A stretch of 7,995 nucleotides of DNA. It comes from an uncultured Polymorphobacter sp. (GTDB lineage: Bacteria; Pseudomonadota; Alphaproteobacteria; Sphingomonadales; Sphingomonadaceae). The position numbers and the translations under genes are program-made. The notes beneath the pieces were generated by a model that made no database searches, was not told the origin of the DNA, and saw nothing but the letters and a program-made list of their open reading frames with translations. The stretch lies in assembly GCA_937894055.1 (NCBI GenBank), contig CALDHQ010000461.1, forward strand, positions 1-7,995, given 5' to 3'. Position 1 is the first letter of the stretch; the number at the start of each line of letters is the position of its first letter. Shown here piece after piece: positions 1 to 6,438 of the stretch.

Positions 1-210
1 GCGCACGAGATCCGCAACCCGATCAACGCCATCCAGGGCCTCTGCGAGACGAACCTGGAGACGCCCGCTCCGGTCCCGGCCGACGTGCTCACGAAGATCC
101 AGTCCTGCGCCCGCGAACTCGAGGACACCGTCCGCGACGTCCTCGACTTCTCCCGCCTCGAAACCGGGCTGTTCACGCCGTTACGCACCGAGTTCGACGT
201 GCGCGAACTG
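1..210 (+). other. Fragment of a sensor histidine kinase (HisKA dimerisation/phosphoacceptor region)
   Basis: Frame 1 opens with [13 protein letters not shown], a classic H-box. The His at nt 4-6 would be the autophosphorylated residue. About 65 residues follow that fit the two-helix DHp hairpin, ending in [11 protein letters not shown], typical of the end of a HisKA domain. The sensor part upstream and the ATPase (HATPase_c) domain downstream are both absent, because the frame switches to TrmD around nt 200-216. Codons here end almost always in C or G (ctc, atc, gac, cgc), more extreme than the neighbouring TrmD part, which suggests another source organism. The kinase's signal and partner regulator cannot be told. 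Confidence 0.75.
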
Positions 211-654
211 GCCGCCGGCCCTGGCGCCATCATCCTGTGCGGGCGTTTCGAAGGTTTCGACGAACGGTTGTTCGAAGCCCCGTTGCCCGACGGCAGCTTC
301 ATCGAACCCGTCAGCATCGGCGACTATATCCTGTCGGGCGGCGAGCCGGCGGCGCTGGTTCTGCTCGATGCTTGCGTCCGGCTGCTTCCCGGTGTAATGG
401 GCGCGGCTTCCAGCGGACATGACGAGAGCTTCGAAAGCGGCCTTCTCGAATATCCGCATTATACAAGACCACCCGAATGGGCGGGCTTGGCGATCCCCGA
501 AGTGTTGCGATCGGGGGATCATGCGAAAATCGCCGCCTGGCGATTGGCGCAGTCCGAAGCGGACACACGGCTACGGCGGCCGGACCTGTGGGAGCGCCAT
601 CTCGGTGCTCGGGTCCAGTCGCCCTCTGGCGCGCACAAGAAGAAGGAAAAATGA
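1..654 (+). CDS. trmD: Chimeric ORF: histidine-kinase HisKA fragment joined in frame to the C-terminal part of tRNA (guanine-37-N1)-methyltransferase TrmD
   Basis: The frame is open from base 1, so the 5' end is missing. From about codon 68 (nt 202 on) the protein is TrmD, the SpoU/TrmD (SPOUT) enzyme that uses S-adenosylmethionine to methylate N1 of G37 in tRNAs and so prevents frameshifting. Visible TrmD landmarks are [12 protein letters not shown] and [11 protein letters not shown], which form the trefoil-knot cofactor site, the conserved [11 protein letters not shown] segment, and [12 protein letters not shown] with LRRPDLWE in the C-terminal tRNA-binding domain. About 145 residues of TrmD remain of the usual 230-250, so the N-terminal third is gone, replaced by kinase sequence. 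The stop lies 1 nt before rplS, the usual trmD-rplS arrangement. Identity of the TrmD part is nearly certain. The fusion is probably not a real protein, because no known TrmD has a HisKA domain. Confidence 0.85.
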   Translation, partial: AHEIRNPINAIQGLCETNLETPAPVPADVLTKIQSCARELEDTVRDVLDFSRLETGLFTPLRTEFDVRELAAGPGAIILCGRFEGFDERLFEAPLPDGSFIEPVSIGDYILSGGEPAALVLLDACVRLLPGVMGAASSGHDESFESGLLEYPHYTRPPEWAGLAIPEVLRSGDHAKIAAWRLAQSEADTRLRRPDLWERHLGARVQSPSGAHKKKEK

Positions 655-655
655 G

Positions 656-1030
656 ATGAATCTCATTCAACAGATCGAAGCCGAGCAGATTGCGAAGTTT
701 CTCGAAGCCAAGAAGATCCCGACGTTCCGCGCCGGTGACACGCTGCGCGTCGGCGTGAAGGTCGTCGAAGGCGAGCGTTCGCGCGTCCAGAACTACGAAG
801 GCGTGTGCATCGCGCGTTCGAACAAGGCGATGGGCAGCAACTTCACCGTCCGCAAGATCAGCTTCGGCGAAGGCGTCGAGCGCGTCTTCCCGCTGTATTC
901 GCCGAACATCGAGTCGATCGAAGTCGTGCGCCGCGGTGTCGTGCGTCGTGCCAAGCTGTATTATCTGCGTGGCCGTTCGGGCAAGTCGGCGCGTATCGCC
1001 GAACTGCGGGATCCCAAGCGGGAAGCTTAA
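656..1030 (+). CDS. rplS: 50S ribosomal protein L19
   Basis: A 124-residue protein, matching the usual 115-130 of bacterial L19, which sits at the 30S-50S interface. Visible family features are the N-terminal helix starting [11 protein letters not shown], the [20 protein letters not shown] strand region, the [10 protein letters not shown] segment, and the signature [19 protein letters not shown] at residues 68-86, followed by the basic [19 protein letters not shown] rRNA-binding tail. The start at 656 is chosen because it gives the normal L19 N-terminus and has an AGGAA-type ribosome site at about 643-647. The ATG comes 1 nt after the trmD stop, so the two are almost surely cotranscribed and translationally coupled. 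A chain of hairpins follows the stop. Confidence 0.97.
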   Translation: MNLIQQIEAEQIAKFLEAKKIPTFRAGDTLRVGVKVVEGERSRVQNYEGVCIARSNKAMGSNFTVRKISFGEGVERVFPLYSPNIESIEVVRRGVVRRAKLYYLRGRSGKSARIAELRDPKREA

Positions 1031-1047
1031 GCCGGCAACGCGCAAGG

Positions 1048-1076
1048 CGAAATTTGCGCACTTCGCGCGAATTTCG
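1048..1076 (+). other. Hairpin just after rplS
   Basis: Arms 1048-1059 (CGAAATTTGCGC) and 1065-1076 (GCGCGAATTTCG) pair over 12 positions, with one G-U wobble in RNA and a 5-nt loop. It lies 17 nt after the rplS stop. No U-tract follows, so it more likely protects the 3' end or helps a downstream terminator than terminates alone. Confidence 0.45.
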
Positions 1077-1113
1077 ACTTGGGCGTTGACTCGGCGCAAG
1101 CCGGCCGGCGGGG

Positions 1114-1190
1114 CGGCGGGTAAATCCCGCCGAACCCGTCCGACGGCGTGGCTTTGCCACGACGCCCTTACTTCCTTACTTTCTCAGTGC
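1114..1190 (+). terminator. Probable terminator region of the trmD-rplS transcript
   Basis: Two perfect stems occur in a row: CGGCGGG (1114-1120) with CCCGCCG (1126-1132), and CGTGGC (1147-1152) with GCCACG (1156-1161) around a 3-nt TTT loop. The second is extended by GGCG/CGCC flanks with a small bulge and is followed by a pyrimidine-rich, T-containing stretch at about 1168-1185 (cttacttccttactttctc). This suits an imperfect intrinsic terminator in a G/C-rich genome. A GTGCC-GCAA-GGCAC tetraloop hairpin follows at 1187-1200. Confidence 0.45.
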
Positions 1191-1199
1191 CGCAAGGCA

Positions 1200-1252
1200 C
1201 CCCTCACCCCGCTCGCGTGCCGCGAGTCGCCCTCTCCCGCAAGGGGAGAGGG
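1200..1252 (-). repeat. REP-like two-stem repeat, copy C
   Basis: Read on the - strand this is the same design as the copies at 3807-3861 and 3908-3961. It has a first stem of CCCTCTCCC/GGGAGAGGG (1230-1238 with 1244-1252), the linker CGACT, a second stem CTCGCG/CGCGAG (1212-1217 with 1221-1226, loop TGC), then a GCGGGGTGAGGG end. The shared layout marks a dispersed, intergenic palindromic repeat family. Short CCTCTCCC...GGGGAGAGG palindromes of this kind are common in alphaproteobacterial genomes. Assignment to a named family would need a genome-wide search. Confidence 0.7.
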
Positions 1253-1324
1253 AAAGAGGCGACCGGTTCCCCGCGCGCGCCCAACCGAATCCCCCTTGCC
1301 CTAGCCGCACGCCCCCGCAGCGCC

Positions 1325-1337
1325 TAGAATCCCGCCA
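1325..1337 (+). promoter_or_regulatory. Possible -10 element giving a leaderless ybgC mRNA
   Basis: TAGAAT at 1325-1330 matches the bacterial -10 consensus at five of six positions and lies 7 nt before the ybgC ATG, so transcription would start at or next to the start codon. No Shine-Dalgarno-like sequence is present. There is no good -35 at the right distance: TTGCCC at 1296-1301 is 23 nt away, which is too far. The call is therefore tentative. Confidence 0.25.
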
Positions 1338-1793
1338 ATGACCGACCTCCCCTATCAGGGCCGCTTCGAAGCTGGCGTCCACCGCTTCGCCGTGCGTGTC
1401 TATTTCGAAGACACCGACCTCACCGGCATCGTCTATCACGCCAACTACCTGCGCTTCATGGAGCGCGGCCGCTCGGACATGCTGCGCTGCATCGGCATCG
1501 AGCAGCAGGCGGTGATGGCGGCAGGCGAGGGCTATTACGCCGTCCACGACATGGCGATGACCTGGCACGCGCCGGCACGGCTCGACGATGCGCTGGTCGT
1601 CCACAGCCGCGTCGTGCAGGTGCGCGCCGCCGCCACCGTCATCGCACAGGACATCTGGCGCGGGCCGACCAAACTCACCAGCGGCGTCGTCACTGCCGCA
1701 TGGCTCGGCGCCAACGGCCGGCCGCAGCGCCAGCCCCGCGACTGGGACGCGCGCTTCAAGGCGCTACTGGCTCAAACGGCCGCGAACGGCTAG
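1338..1793 (+). CDS. ybgC: Acyl-CoA thioesterase YbgC of the Tol-Pal cluster (hot-dog fold)
   Basis: A 151-residue protein, slightly longer than the usual 130-140. The 4HBT/hot-dog signature EDTDLTGIVYHANY is at residues 24-37. Asp27 is at the catalytic position of the family, and YHANYLRFMERGR follows as in YbgC. YbgC hydrolyses acyl-CoA thioesters in the cytoplasm and has been linked to phospholipid metabolism; it is the usual first gene of tol operons. The stop codon overlaps the ribosome site of tolQ, and the gap is 9 nt, so the genes are coupled. The start at 1338 lacks a Shine-Dalgarno sequence but gives a normal N-terminus. Upstream lies rplS with a REP-like repeat rather than the ruv genes often found before ybgC in related bacteria. 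Confidence 0.93.
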   Translation: MTDLPYQGRFEAGVHRFAVRVYFEDTDLTGIVYHANYLRFMERGRSDMLRCIGIEQQAVMAAGEGYYAVHDMAMTWHAPARLDDALVVHSRVVQVRAAATVIAQDIWRGPTKLTSGVVTAAWLGANGRPQRQPRDWDARFKALLAQTAANG

Positions 1794-1802
1794 GACACCC
1801 AC

Positions 1803-2509
1803 ATGCAAGCACCGCTTTCCGTCGCCGCCAAGGCCGCCACCGATCTTTCGCCGTTCGCGCTGTTCCTGCAGTCGGACATTGTCGTCAAAGTCGTCATGCT
1901 CGGGCTGCTCGCCGCGAGCGTCTGGTCCTGGGCGATCATCATCGACCGCTCGCGCCGGCTGCGCGAGATCAACAACGAGGCCAAGCGCTTCGAGGCGATG
2001 TTCTGGAAGGCCGAATCGCTCGACGGCATGTACGAGCCGGCGGTGAAATCAACGCACCCGTCAGCGAAGCTGTTCGTCGCCGGCCTCAACGAATGGCGCC
2101 GCAGTCTCGCCAAGGGCCGCATCGACCGCGAAGGCGTGCGCGCCCGGCTGACCTCGATCATGGGCGTAGCGATTGCGCGTGAAATCGATGACCTTGGCGA
2201 CCGCTTGAACGTGCTCGCCACCATCGGCGCCGTCGCGCCGTTCGTCGGGCTGTTCGGCACCGTCTGGGGCATCATGCGCAGCTTCACCTCGATCGCCGCG
2301 TCGCAGAACACGACGCTCGCGGTGGTGGCGCCGGGTATTGCCGAGGCGCTGTTCGCCACCGCCATCGGGCTGTTCGCGGCTATTCCCGCGGTCATCGGCT
2401 ACAACCGGCTGCTGCACGGGCTGGCCAAGCTCGAAGCCCGGCTGTCGGCGTTTGCCGAGGAATTCCACGGTCTGCTGTCGCGCCAGCTCGACAGCATGGA
2501 CGAAAAATA

Positions 2510-2510
<1 letters not shown>
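1803..2510 (+). CDS. tolQ: Tol-Pal system inner-membrane motor protein TolQ
   Basis: A 235-residue protein of the ExbB/TolQ/MotA family. TolQ forms the proton-driven stator with TolR that energises TolA for outer-membrane constriction at division and envelope integrity. Three membrane segments are visible: about residues 26-48, 137-157 and 177-199. A cytoplasmic loop of about 85 residues lies between the first and second. Signature motifs are APFVGLFGTVWGIM at 145-158 and APGIAEALFATAIGLFAA at 176-193, which line the proton path. The AGGA ribosome site at 1792-1795 lies 7 nt before the ATG and within the ybgC stop. The stop codon TAA shares its last A with the tolR ATG. Confidence 0.96.
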
Positions 2511-2983
<473 letters not shown>

Positions 2984-2989
2984 GCTACC

Positions 2990-3763
2990 GTGGATAGTGA
3001 ACGCATCACTCTGGTCGGGGTCGGGGTGGCGCATCTGGCGCTGCTCGGTATCCTGTCGCTGAGCTGGCAGATGGCATACCGCGAGCTGCCGCAGTTCGAG
3101 GAAGCCGTGGCGGTCGAAGTGGTCGCGGTCGCCGAGATGACGCGCGTCACCGAATTGCCCAAGCCGTCGATGGAAGCCGCGCCGCAGGAAAACATCGCGC
3201 CGTCACCCGAACCCGCGCCCGTTCCCGATGCCGCACCCGAACCGGTCAACCCCGACACCCCGTCGCCCGACCCCAAGCCGGTGACCAAGGCCGAGCCGCC
3301 CAAGCAACCCGCCGCGCGGCTCGATGCGCAGGAACTGTCGAACCTGATCGACAAGAGCCTGCCCAAGGCCAAGGTCAAACCGCGCAACACCGCCGATTTC
3401 GCCAAGTCGATCGAACTCGCCATCCCCAAGGGCGCGCGGCTCGACGCCCGCGCCACCGCCAGCCTGGAGGCCGCGATCCGCTCCCAAATCGCACCATGCT
3501 GGAACCCGCCGATCGGCGGCGCCGACGTCAAGAAAATGACCGTCGTCCTGCACATCGACCTGCAACGCGACGGCAGCGTCATCGGCCGCCCGACGGTGGT
3601 CAGCCAGACCGGCGCGACCGCAGGCAATGCCGACTACGCCCGGGCGTTCGCCGAAACCGCCCGGCGCGCGGTGCTGCGCTGCTCGCCGCTCAAACTGCCG
3701 CCGGAAATGTTCGAGGCGTGGAAGTCGTTCGAGCTGAATTTTGATCCGAGCGAGATGACGTAA
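2990..3763 (+). CDS. tolA: TolA-type energy transducer of the Tol-Pal system
   Basis: A 257-residue protein with the TonB/TolA plan. Residues 6-26 form one N-terminal membrane helix containing His15 (GVAHLALLG). A long Pro/Glu/Ala/Lys-rich stretch at about 58-110 spans the periplasm. A C-terminal domain (about 150-257) has DARATASLEAAIRSQIAPCW, the HIDLQRDGSV strand, and LPPEMFEAWKSFELNFDP. Cys170 and Cys231 match the cysteine pair that is disulphide-bonded in the TolA C-terminal domain. TolA links TolQR to Pal/TolB at the outer membrane. The GTG start at 2990 is the only one that keeps the membrane helix (the next in-frame Met is residue 28), and it follows tolR by 6 nt. It is shorter than enterobacterial TolA because the helical middle domain is a short proline-rich linker. 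tolB and pal, usually next, are missing here. Confidence 0.9.
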   Translation: MDSERITLVGVGVAHLALLGILSLSWQMAYRELPQFEEAVAVEVVAVAEMTRVTELPKPSMEAAPQENIAPSPEPAPVPDAAPEPVNPDTPSPDPKPVTKAEPPKQPAARLDAQELSNLIDKSLPKAKVKPRNTADFAKSIELAIPKGARLDARATASLEAAIRSQIAPCWNPPIGGADVKKMTVVLHIDLQRDGSVIGRPTVVSQTGATAGNADYARAFAETARRAVLRCSPLKLPPEMFEAWKSFELNFDPSEMT

Positions 3764-3777
3764 AGAGCCTCCGGCGG

Positions 3778-3803
3778 GCAGGGGTGACCCCTGCACCCAT
3801 TTT
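3778..3803 (+). terminator. Intrinsic terminator of the ybgC-tolQRA operon
   Basis: A perfect 7-bp stem GCAGGGG (3778-3784) with CCCCTGC (3788-3794), loop TGA, is followed 5 nt later by a run of four T (3800-3803). It lies 15 nt after the tolA stop, as expected for a rho-independent terminator, and indicates that tolB/pal are not part of this transcript. Confidence 0.6.
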
Positions 3804-3806
3804 CTC

Positions 3807-3861
3807 CACCTCTCCCTTCAGGGGAGAGGTCGACTCGCGCTGGGGCGCGAGCGGGTGAGGG
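3807..3861 (+). repeat. REP-like two-stem repeat, copy A
   Basis: The first stem CCTCTCCC/GGGGAGAGG surrounds a short TTCA-type loop. A linker GTCGA leads to a second stem, CTCGCGC with GCGCGAG around TGGG, and the element ends GCGGGTGAGGG. Its first 31 nt (3807-3837) are identical to the reverse complement of 3931-3961. It lies right after the tolA terminator. Confidence 0.8.
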
Positions 3862-3907
3862 CCTATGAAAGCGCCAGCAGGCCCCAGCACGCCCAACCCC
3901 CGGAAAA

Positions 3908-3961
3908 CCCTCACCCGCCGTGCTGCCGCACGAGTCGACCTCTCCCCTGAAGGGAGAGGTG
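3908..3961 (-). repeat. REP-like two-stem repeat, copy B (inverted partner of copy A)
   Basis: On the - strand this repeats copy A: identical for the first 31 nt, then a different second stem (CGTGC with GCACG instead of CTCGCGC with GCGCGAG) that still pairs, then the same CGGGTGAGGG end. With copy A it forms a 155-nt inverted repeat that could fold into one long stem-loop in RNA or a cruciform in DNA. This head-to-head pairing resembles bacterial interspersed mosaic elements built from REPs. Confidence 0.8.
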
Positions 3962-4005
3962 AAGATGGCCATGTGCGGGCGGCAGGCTCTTAACCTTCCC
4001 CGCAG

Positions 4006-4034
4006 TTGACCTCGCAAAGGCACCGGTGCATCGT
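4006..4034 (+). promoter_or_regulatory. Possible promoter for the SHOCT-protein gene
   Basis: TTGACC (4006-4011) is a near-consensus -35, and CATCGT at 4029-4034 is a weak -10 at 17-nt spacing. The start codon follows about 42 nt later. The strong -35, correct spacing and intergenic position support it; the poor -10 limits confidence. Confidence 0.4.
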
Positions 4035-4076
4035 GGCGAGGTTCGGCGCGGGGCGCCATTTTGAGGGGTAACTGCC

Positions 4077-4445
4077 ATGAGTCTCAGCGAATTCCTGCGC
4101 GACGCGTTCATCATCTTCATGCTGGTGACGTGGTTCTGGCTGATGATCACCGTCATTGCCGACCTGTTCCGCCATGACGACATTTCGGGCTTCAAGAAGG
4201 TGCTGTGGATCATCTTCTTCGGCGTGGCGCCCTATATCGGCGTGTTCGCCTACCTGATTTTCCACGGCCACGGCATGGGCGCGCGCAACATCGAACGCGC
4301 CAACAAGGCGCGCGACGAACTGCGCCAGGTTGTCGGCTACAGCGTCGCCGATGAACTGACCAAGCTCGACGGCTTGAAGAAGGCCGGCTCGATCAGCGAC
4401 GAGGAATACAAGACGCTGCGCGCCCGCGCGATGGCGAACGGCTAG
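4077..4445 (+). CDS. Small membrane protein with PLDc_N-like helices and a C-terminal SHOCT domain
   Basis: A 122-residue protein. Two membrane helices (about 8-30 and 40-62) are separated by a short loop with RHDDISGFKK. The pattern up to APYIGVFAYLIFHG resembles the PLDc_N domain found at the N-terminus of cardiolipin synthase-like proteins, but no HKD catalytic motif is present. Residues 90-119 (VADELTKLDGLKKAGSISDEEYKTLRARAM) fit SHOCT, a short oligomerisation module often found at protein ends. A GAGGGG ribosome site at 4063-4068 fits the ATG at 4077. The role is unknown; a regulatory or scaffolding membrane protein is an inference. It ends convergently with the cytochrome gene; the two stop codons overlap in one CTAG. 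Confidence 0.85.
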   Translation: MSLSEFLRDAFIIFMLVTWFWLMITVIADLFRHDDISGFKKVLWIIFFGVAPYIGVFAYLIFHGHGMGARNIERANKARDELRQVVGYSVADELTKLDGLKKAGSISDEEYKTLRARAMANG

Positions 4446-5371
4446 GCCGGACCCAGCACCCGCGCCAGTTGCGCGGGGTTGTACAGCGATTGGCTTTCAT
4501 GCGCGGCGAGTGTGGCGCGCCAGCCCGGCAGGGCGGCGCGCCAGCTGTCGAGTTGGGCGGCGTCGCCGCGCCGCACGGGGCTCAGCGCCGCCGCGAGGTC
4601 GGCATCGGCGCGCCTCAACAGCGCGCGGTCGTTCGCCAGTGCGGCGCCAGCGAAGCGTTCATTGACCAGCCCGAGTTGCGACCGCGCGGCGAGCAGCATT
4701 GCGGCGGCCGTTTCGCGGTCGCCGCTGGCCAGCGCGGCCTGCGCGGCGACGACCGAGCGGTCGGCATCGGCGAGCGTGGTGGCGAGCGTCAACGGCTCCA
4801 CTGCACGCGTCGGGCAGGCGGATGGCGACAGTGCTCGGACATAGGCGGCCAGTCCGGCGCGCACCGCCGCTGGCGGTGGCGCACCATCGAATTCATCGAC
4901 CACCAGCCCGTTGATGAAGTCGGCGAGCGCCGGCGAGGCGCGGTCGCGACTGATCTTGTGGGTCGCGGCGCTGAGGTCGGGGATCGGCACCGGATTGGCG
5001 ATGCCGTCGCCGCGGTGCGAACTGAACAGCGACGAGGTGACATCGGCGGTGCCGGCTGCGCCTGACAGGCCGGGGAAGGCAAAGTCGGGATTGCCGCGCC
5101 CCTGGAGGTGGCAGGCGTTACAGCTTAATCCCGCGCGTGATGCCTGCCCGCCGAGCAGCAGCGGCGAGCGGAATGCGGCGCGACCGATCTCGACAGCGCG
5201 GTCACCGATGGCGGCGGGTGGCAGGCATTCGGTCGGTTGCGTCGTCAGCGCGGCGACGCGGTCGGTGCCCGGCGCCAGCCAGCGCAGCGCACGCAACGGC
5301 ACATCGGCGGGCGCGGCAGCTACCGCAAGCAGCAGCGCCAGCGCGGCAGTGAACCTTTTGGCGATGCTCAA
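4442..5371 (-). CDS. Exported single-haem cytochrome c-like protein (MauG/CcpA-related N-terminal half)
   Basis: With a TTG start at 5371 the product is 309 residues and begins with a clean signal peptide (SIAKRFTAALALLLAVAAAPA, cleavage near residue 22). One haem c site, CNACH, is at residues 84-88. It is preceded by EIGRAAFRSPLLLGGQASRAGLS, which resembles the LGRLLFFDPRLSGNGTVSC region before the first haem in di-haem peroxidases of the MauG/CcpA kind. No second CxxCH is present, so it would carry one haem. The C-terminal 120 residues are helical and Ala-rich, with no family I recognise. The start overlaps the stop of the upstream TPR gene by 4 nt (TTGA), so the two are translationally coupled. 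Starting at the upstream Met (5431) would bury the signal peptide, so I rejected it. Substrate and redox partner are unknown. Confidence 0.8.
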   Translation of the reverse strand: MSIAKRFTAALALLLAVAAAPADVPLRALRWLAPGTDRVAALTTQPTECLPPAAIGDRAVEIGRAAFRSPLLLGGQASRAGLSCNACHLQGRGNPDFAFPGLSGAAGTADVTSSLFSSHRGDGIANPVPIPDLSAATHKISRDRASPALADFINGLVVDEFDGAPPPAAVRAGLAAYVRALSPSACPTRAVEPLTLATTLADADRSVVAAQAALASGDRETAAAMLLAARSQLGLVNERFAGAALANDRALLRRADADLAAALSPVRRGDAAQLDSWRAALPGWRATLAAHESQSLYNPAQLARVLGPA

Positions 5372-6282
5372 GCGCCCTTGGCGTCGATCCAGCGGCGCAG
5401 GTCCTCGGCCTCGATGCAGCCGAAGCTGCACTGCGCCTCAAGCGCGGCAAGCATGGCACGCGCGCCAGCGATGTCGCCGCGCTCGACCTTGAGCTCGCCG
5501 TAATATTCGGTGGCGCCGCGGTGCGTCGGGGCGATCGCCAGCGCCTGGCGGTAATAGCTTTCGGCGCGGTCATACTGGCCGAGCTTGCGGTAGGTGAAGC
5601 CGATATAGGTCAGCACATCGGGGTGCGGGCCGAACGCTGCCTTTGCGGCATCGAGCGCGGCGAGTGCCTCGGTATAGCGGTGCTCGTTGATCAGGCTGAC
5701 GGCGTGGAGATAGGCACCGTCGCCGGCAGTCGCGTCGGCGAACAACAGGCTCGGCGGCGGCGCCAGCGCCGCGGTCTTGCCCGTGGTTTGCGCGGCCTCG
5801 ACCGCCGCGACCGCCGATTTGAGGTCGGCAGCCTGCGGGCAGGTGTCGCCGCAGGTCGCGGCCTGCGTCTTGAGCGTTGCCAGTTCGGCGGCCCCCTTGT
5901 CGGCGTCGCCAAGCTTGAACAGCGTCACCGCATAGTCGCGTCGCGCGGTCAGCATCGTCGGATTGATCTTGAGCGCCTTTTCATACGCCTTGGCGGCGCC
6001 CTTCAAATCGCCGTCGCCGGCCTTGGCGAGGCCCGACATATAAAGCGCGTTGGCGTCCTTGGGGGTGACGGCGAGTACTTTCTTGAACGCCTTGTCGGCG
6101 GCCTTGTAGTCGCCGGCCTTGAGCGCCTCGCTGCCCTTGGCATATTCGACTGCGGGGTCATATTGCGGCGTGGAATCGCTCGGCATGCTGCTGAAGCCAC
6201 CACCGCCGCCGCCGCCCGAGGCGTAGGCAGGAACCGCGGCAATGGCCGCGATCAGGGCGATTCGGGCGAAGCGGTGCAACAT
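5368..6282 (-). CDS. Exported tetratricopeptide-repeat (TPR) protein with two CxxxC pairs
   Basis: A 304-residue protein with a signal peptide (MLHRFARIALIAAIAAVPAYA), then seven glycines in a row (residues 23-29). TPR units are visible at about 44-76 (YAKGSEALKAGDYKAADKAF), 78-110 (LYMSGLAKAGDGDLKGAAKAYEKALKINP) and a partial unit at 111-135; after a linker come units at about 190-217 and 222-254 (YIGFTYRKLGQYDRAESYYRQALAIAP). Two cysteine pairs, Cys144/Cys148 and Cys285/Cys289, sit next to helical turns and could form disulphides in the periplasm. The ATG at 6282 is chosen over those at 6324 and 6297 because GGAG lies 9 nt upstream and the signal peptide then starts directly. TPRs bind other proteins; a role with the coupled cytochrome is inferred from the operon. 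Confidence 0.85.
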   Translation of the reverse strand: MLHRFARIALIAAIAAVPAYASGGGGGGGFSSMPSDSTPQYDPAVEYAKGSEALKAGDYKAADKAFKKVLAVTPKDANALYMSGLAKAGDGDLKGAAKAYEKALKINPTMLTARRDYAVTLFKLGDADKGAAELATLKTQAATCGDTCPQAADLKSAVAAVEAAQTTGKTAALAPPPSLLFADATAGDGAYLHAVSLINEHRYTEALAALDAAKAAFGPHPDVLTYIGFTYRKLGQYDRAESYYRQALAIAPTHRGATEYYGELKVERGDIAGARAMLAALEAQCSFGCIEAEDLRRWIDAKGA

Positions 6283-6291
6283 GGCATCAAA

Positions 6292-6295
6292 CTCC
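6292..6295 (-). promoter_or_regulatory. Ribosome binding site that decides the TPR gene start
   Basis: On the - strand GGAG lies 9 nt before the ATG at 6282. The two earlier in-frame ATGs (6324 and 6297) lack a site and would add charged residues before the signal peptide. Confidence 0.5.
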
Positions 6296-6314
6296 ATCAG
6301 GGCCGTGTGGCGCG

Positions 6315-6343
6315 AAGCTAGCATAGTGGTTGCGCCAAGTCAG
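6315..6343 (-). promoter_or_regulatory. Weak candidate promoter for the TPR-cytochrome unit
   Basis: On the - strand CTGACT (6338-6343) and TAGCTT (6315-6320) stand 17 nt apart, ahead of the TPR start. Both hexamers are poor matches, but this is the only spacing-correct pair I found in the region. Confidence 0.2.
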
Positions 6344-6374
6344 CCATGCCGAGCGCAGCAAAAACGCACTTTGC

Positions 6375-6403
6375 TTGACCGCAAACCGGCTTTGCCGTAA
6401 CAG
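6375..6403 (+). promoter_or_regulatory. Probable sigma-70 type promoter of ffh
   Basis: TTGACC (6375-6380) and TAACAG (6398-6403) are separated by exactly 17 nt. The start of ffh is about 100 nt further on, so the transcript would have a leader containing two hairpins. The promoter faces away from the TPR-cytochrome unit. Confidence 0.55.
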
Positions 6404-6438
6404 CCGCGCATCCCGCCGCAAGGTGTGATCGATATTCA

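Larger units (their letters stand above)
1031..1337. other. Gene-free stretch between rplS and ybgC
   Basis: This 307-nt gap holds no convincing coding sequence; the frames that stay open across it show no family features. It contains, in order, the rplS 3' hairpins, the terminator candidate, a GCAA tetraloop hairpin, one REP-like repeat copy, and a C-rich stretch leading to ybgC. Immediately before the ybgC start there is TAGAAT (1325-1330) but no purine-rich ribosome site. Confidence 0.6.
3764..4076. other. Gene-free stretch between tolA and the SHOCT-protein gene
   Basis: This 313-nt gap shows no believable gene. The - strand frames that run through it are antisense to tolA or consist of repeat sequence. 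It holds the tolA terminator, an inverted pair of REP-like repeats around a 46-nt spacer, and then a possible promoter and a ribosome site for the next gene. Confidence 0.65.

Noticed and set aside
311..1099. - strand open frame (262 codons) opposite trmD and rplS
   Set aside because: Both sense genes are certain; the antisense product has no recognisable domain and spans two genes.
3807..3961. CRISPR array
   Set aside because: There are only two copies, in opposite orientation, with internal stems and no series of equal spacers; no cas genes are present.
4077..4445. Truncated phospholipase D or cardiolipin synthase
   Set aside because: Only the PLDc_N-like helices are present, but the gene has its own ribosome site, a normal stop and a C-terminal SHOCT domain, so it is a complete small protein and not a remnant.
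5521..6321. + strand open frame (266 codons) opposite the TPR gene
   Set aside because: The Gly/Arg-rich product is the mirror of TPR codons; the - strand frame has a signal peptide, TPR motifs and a ribosome site.
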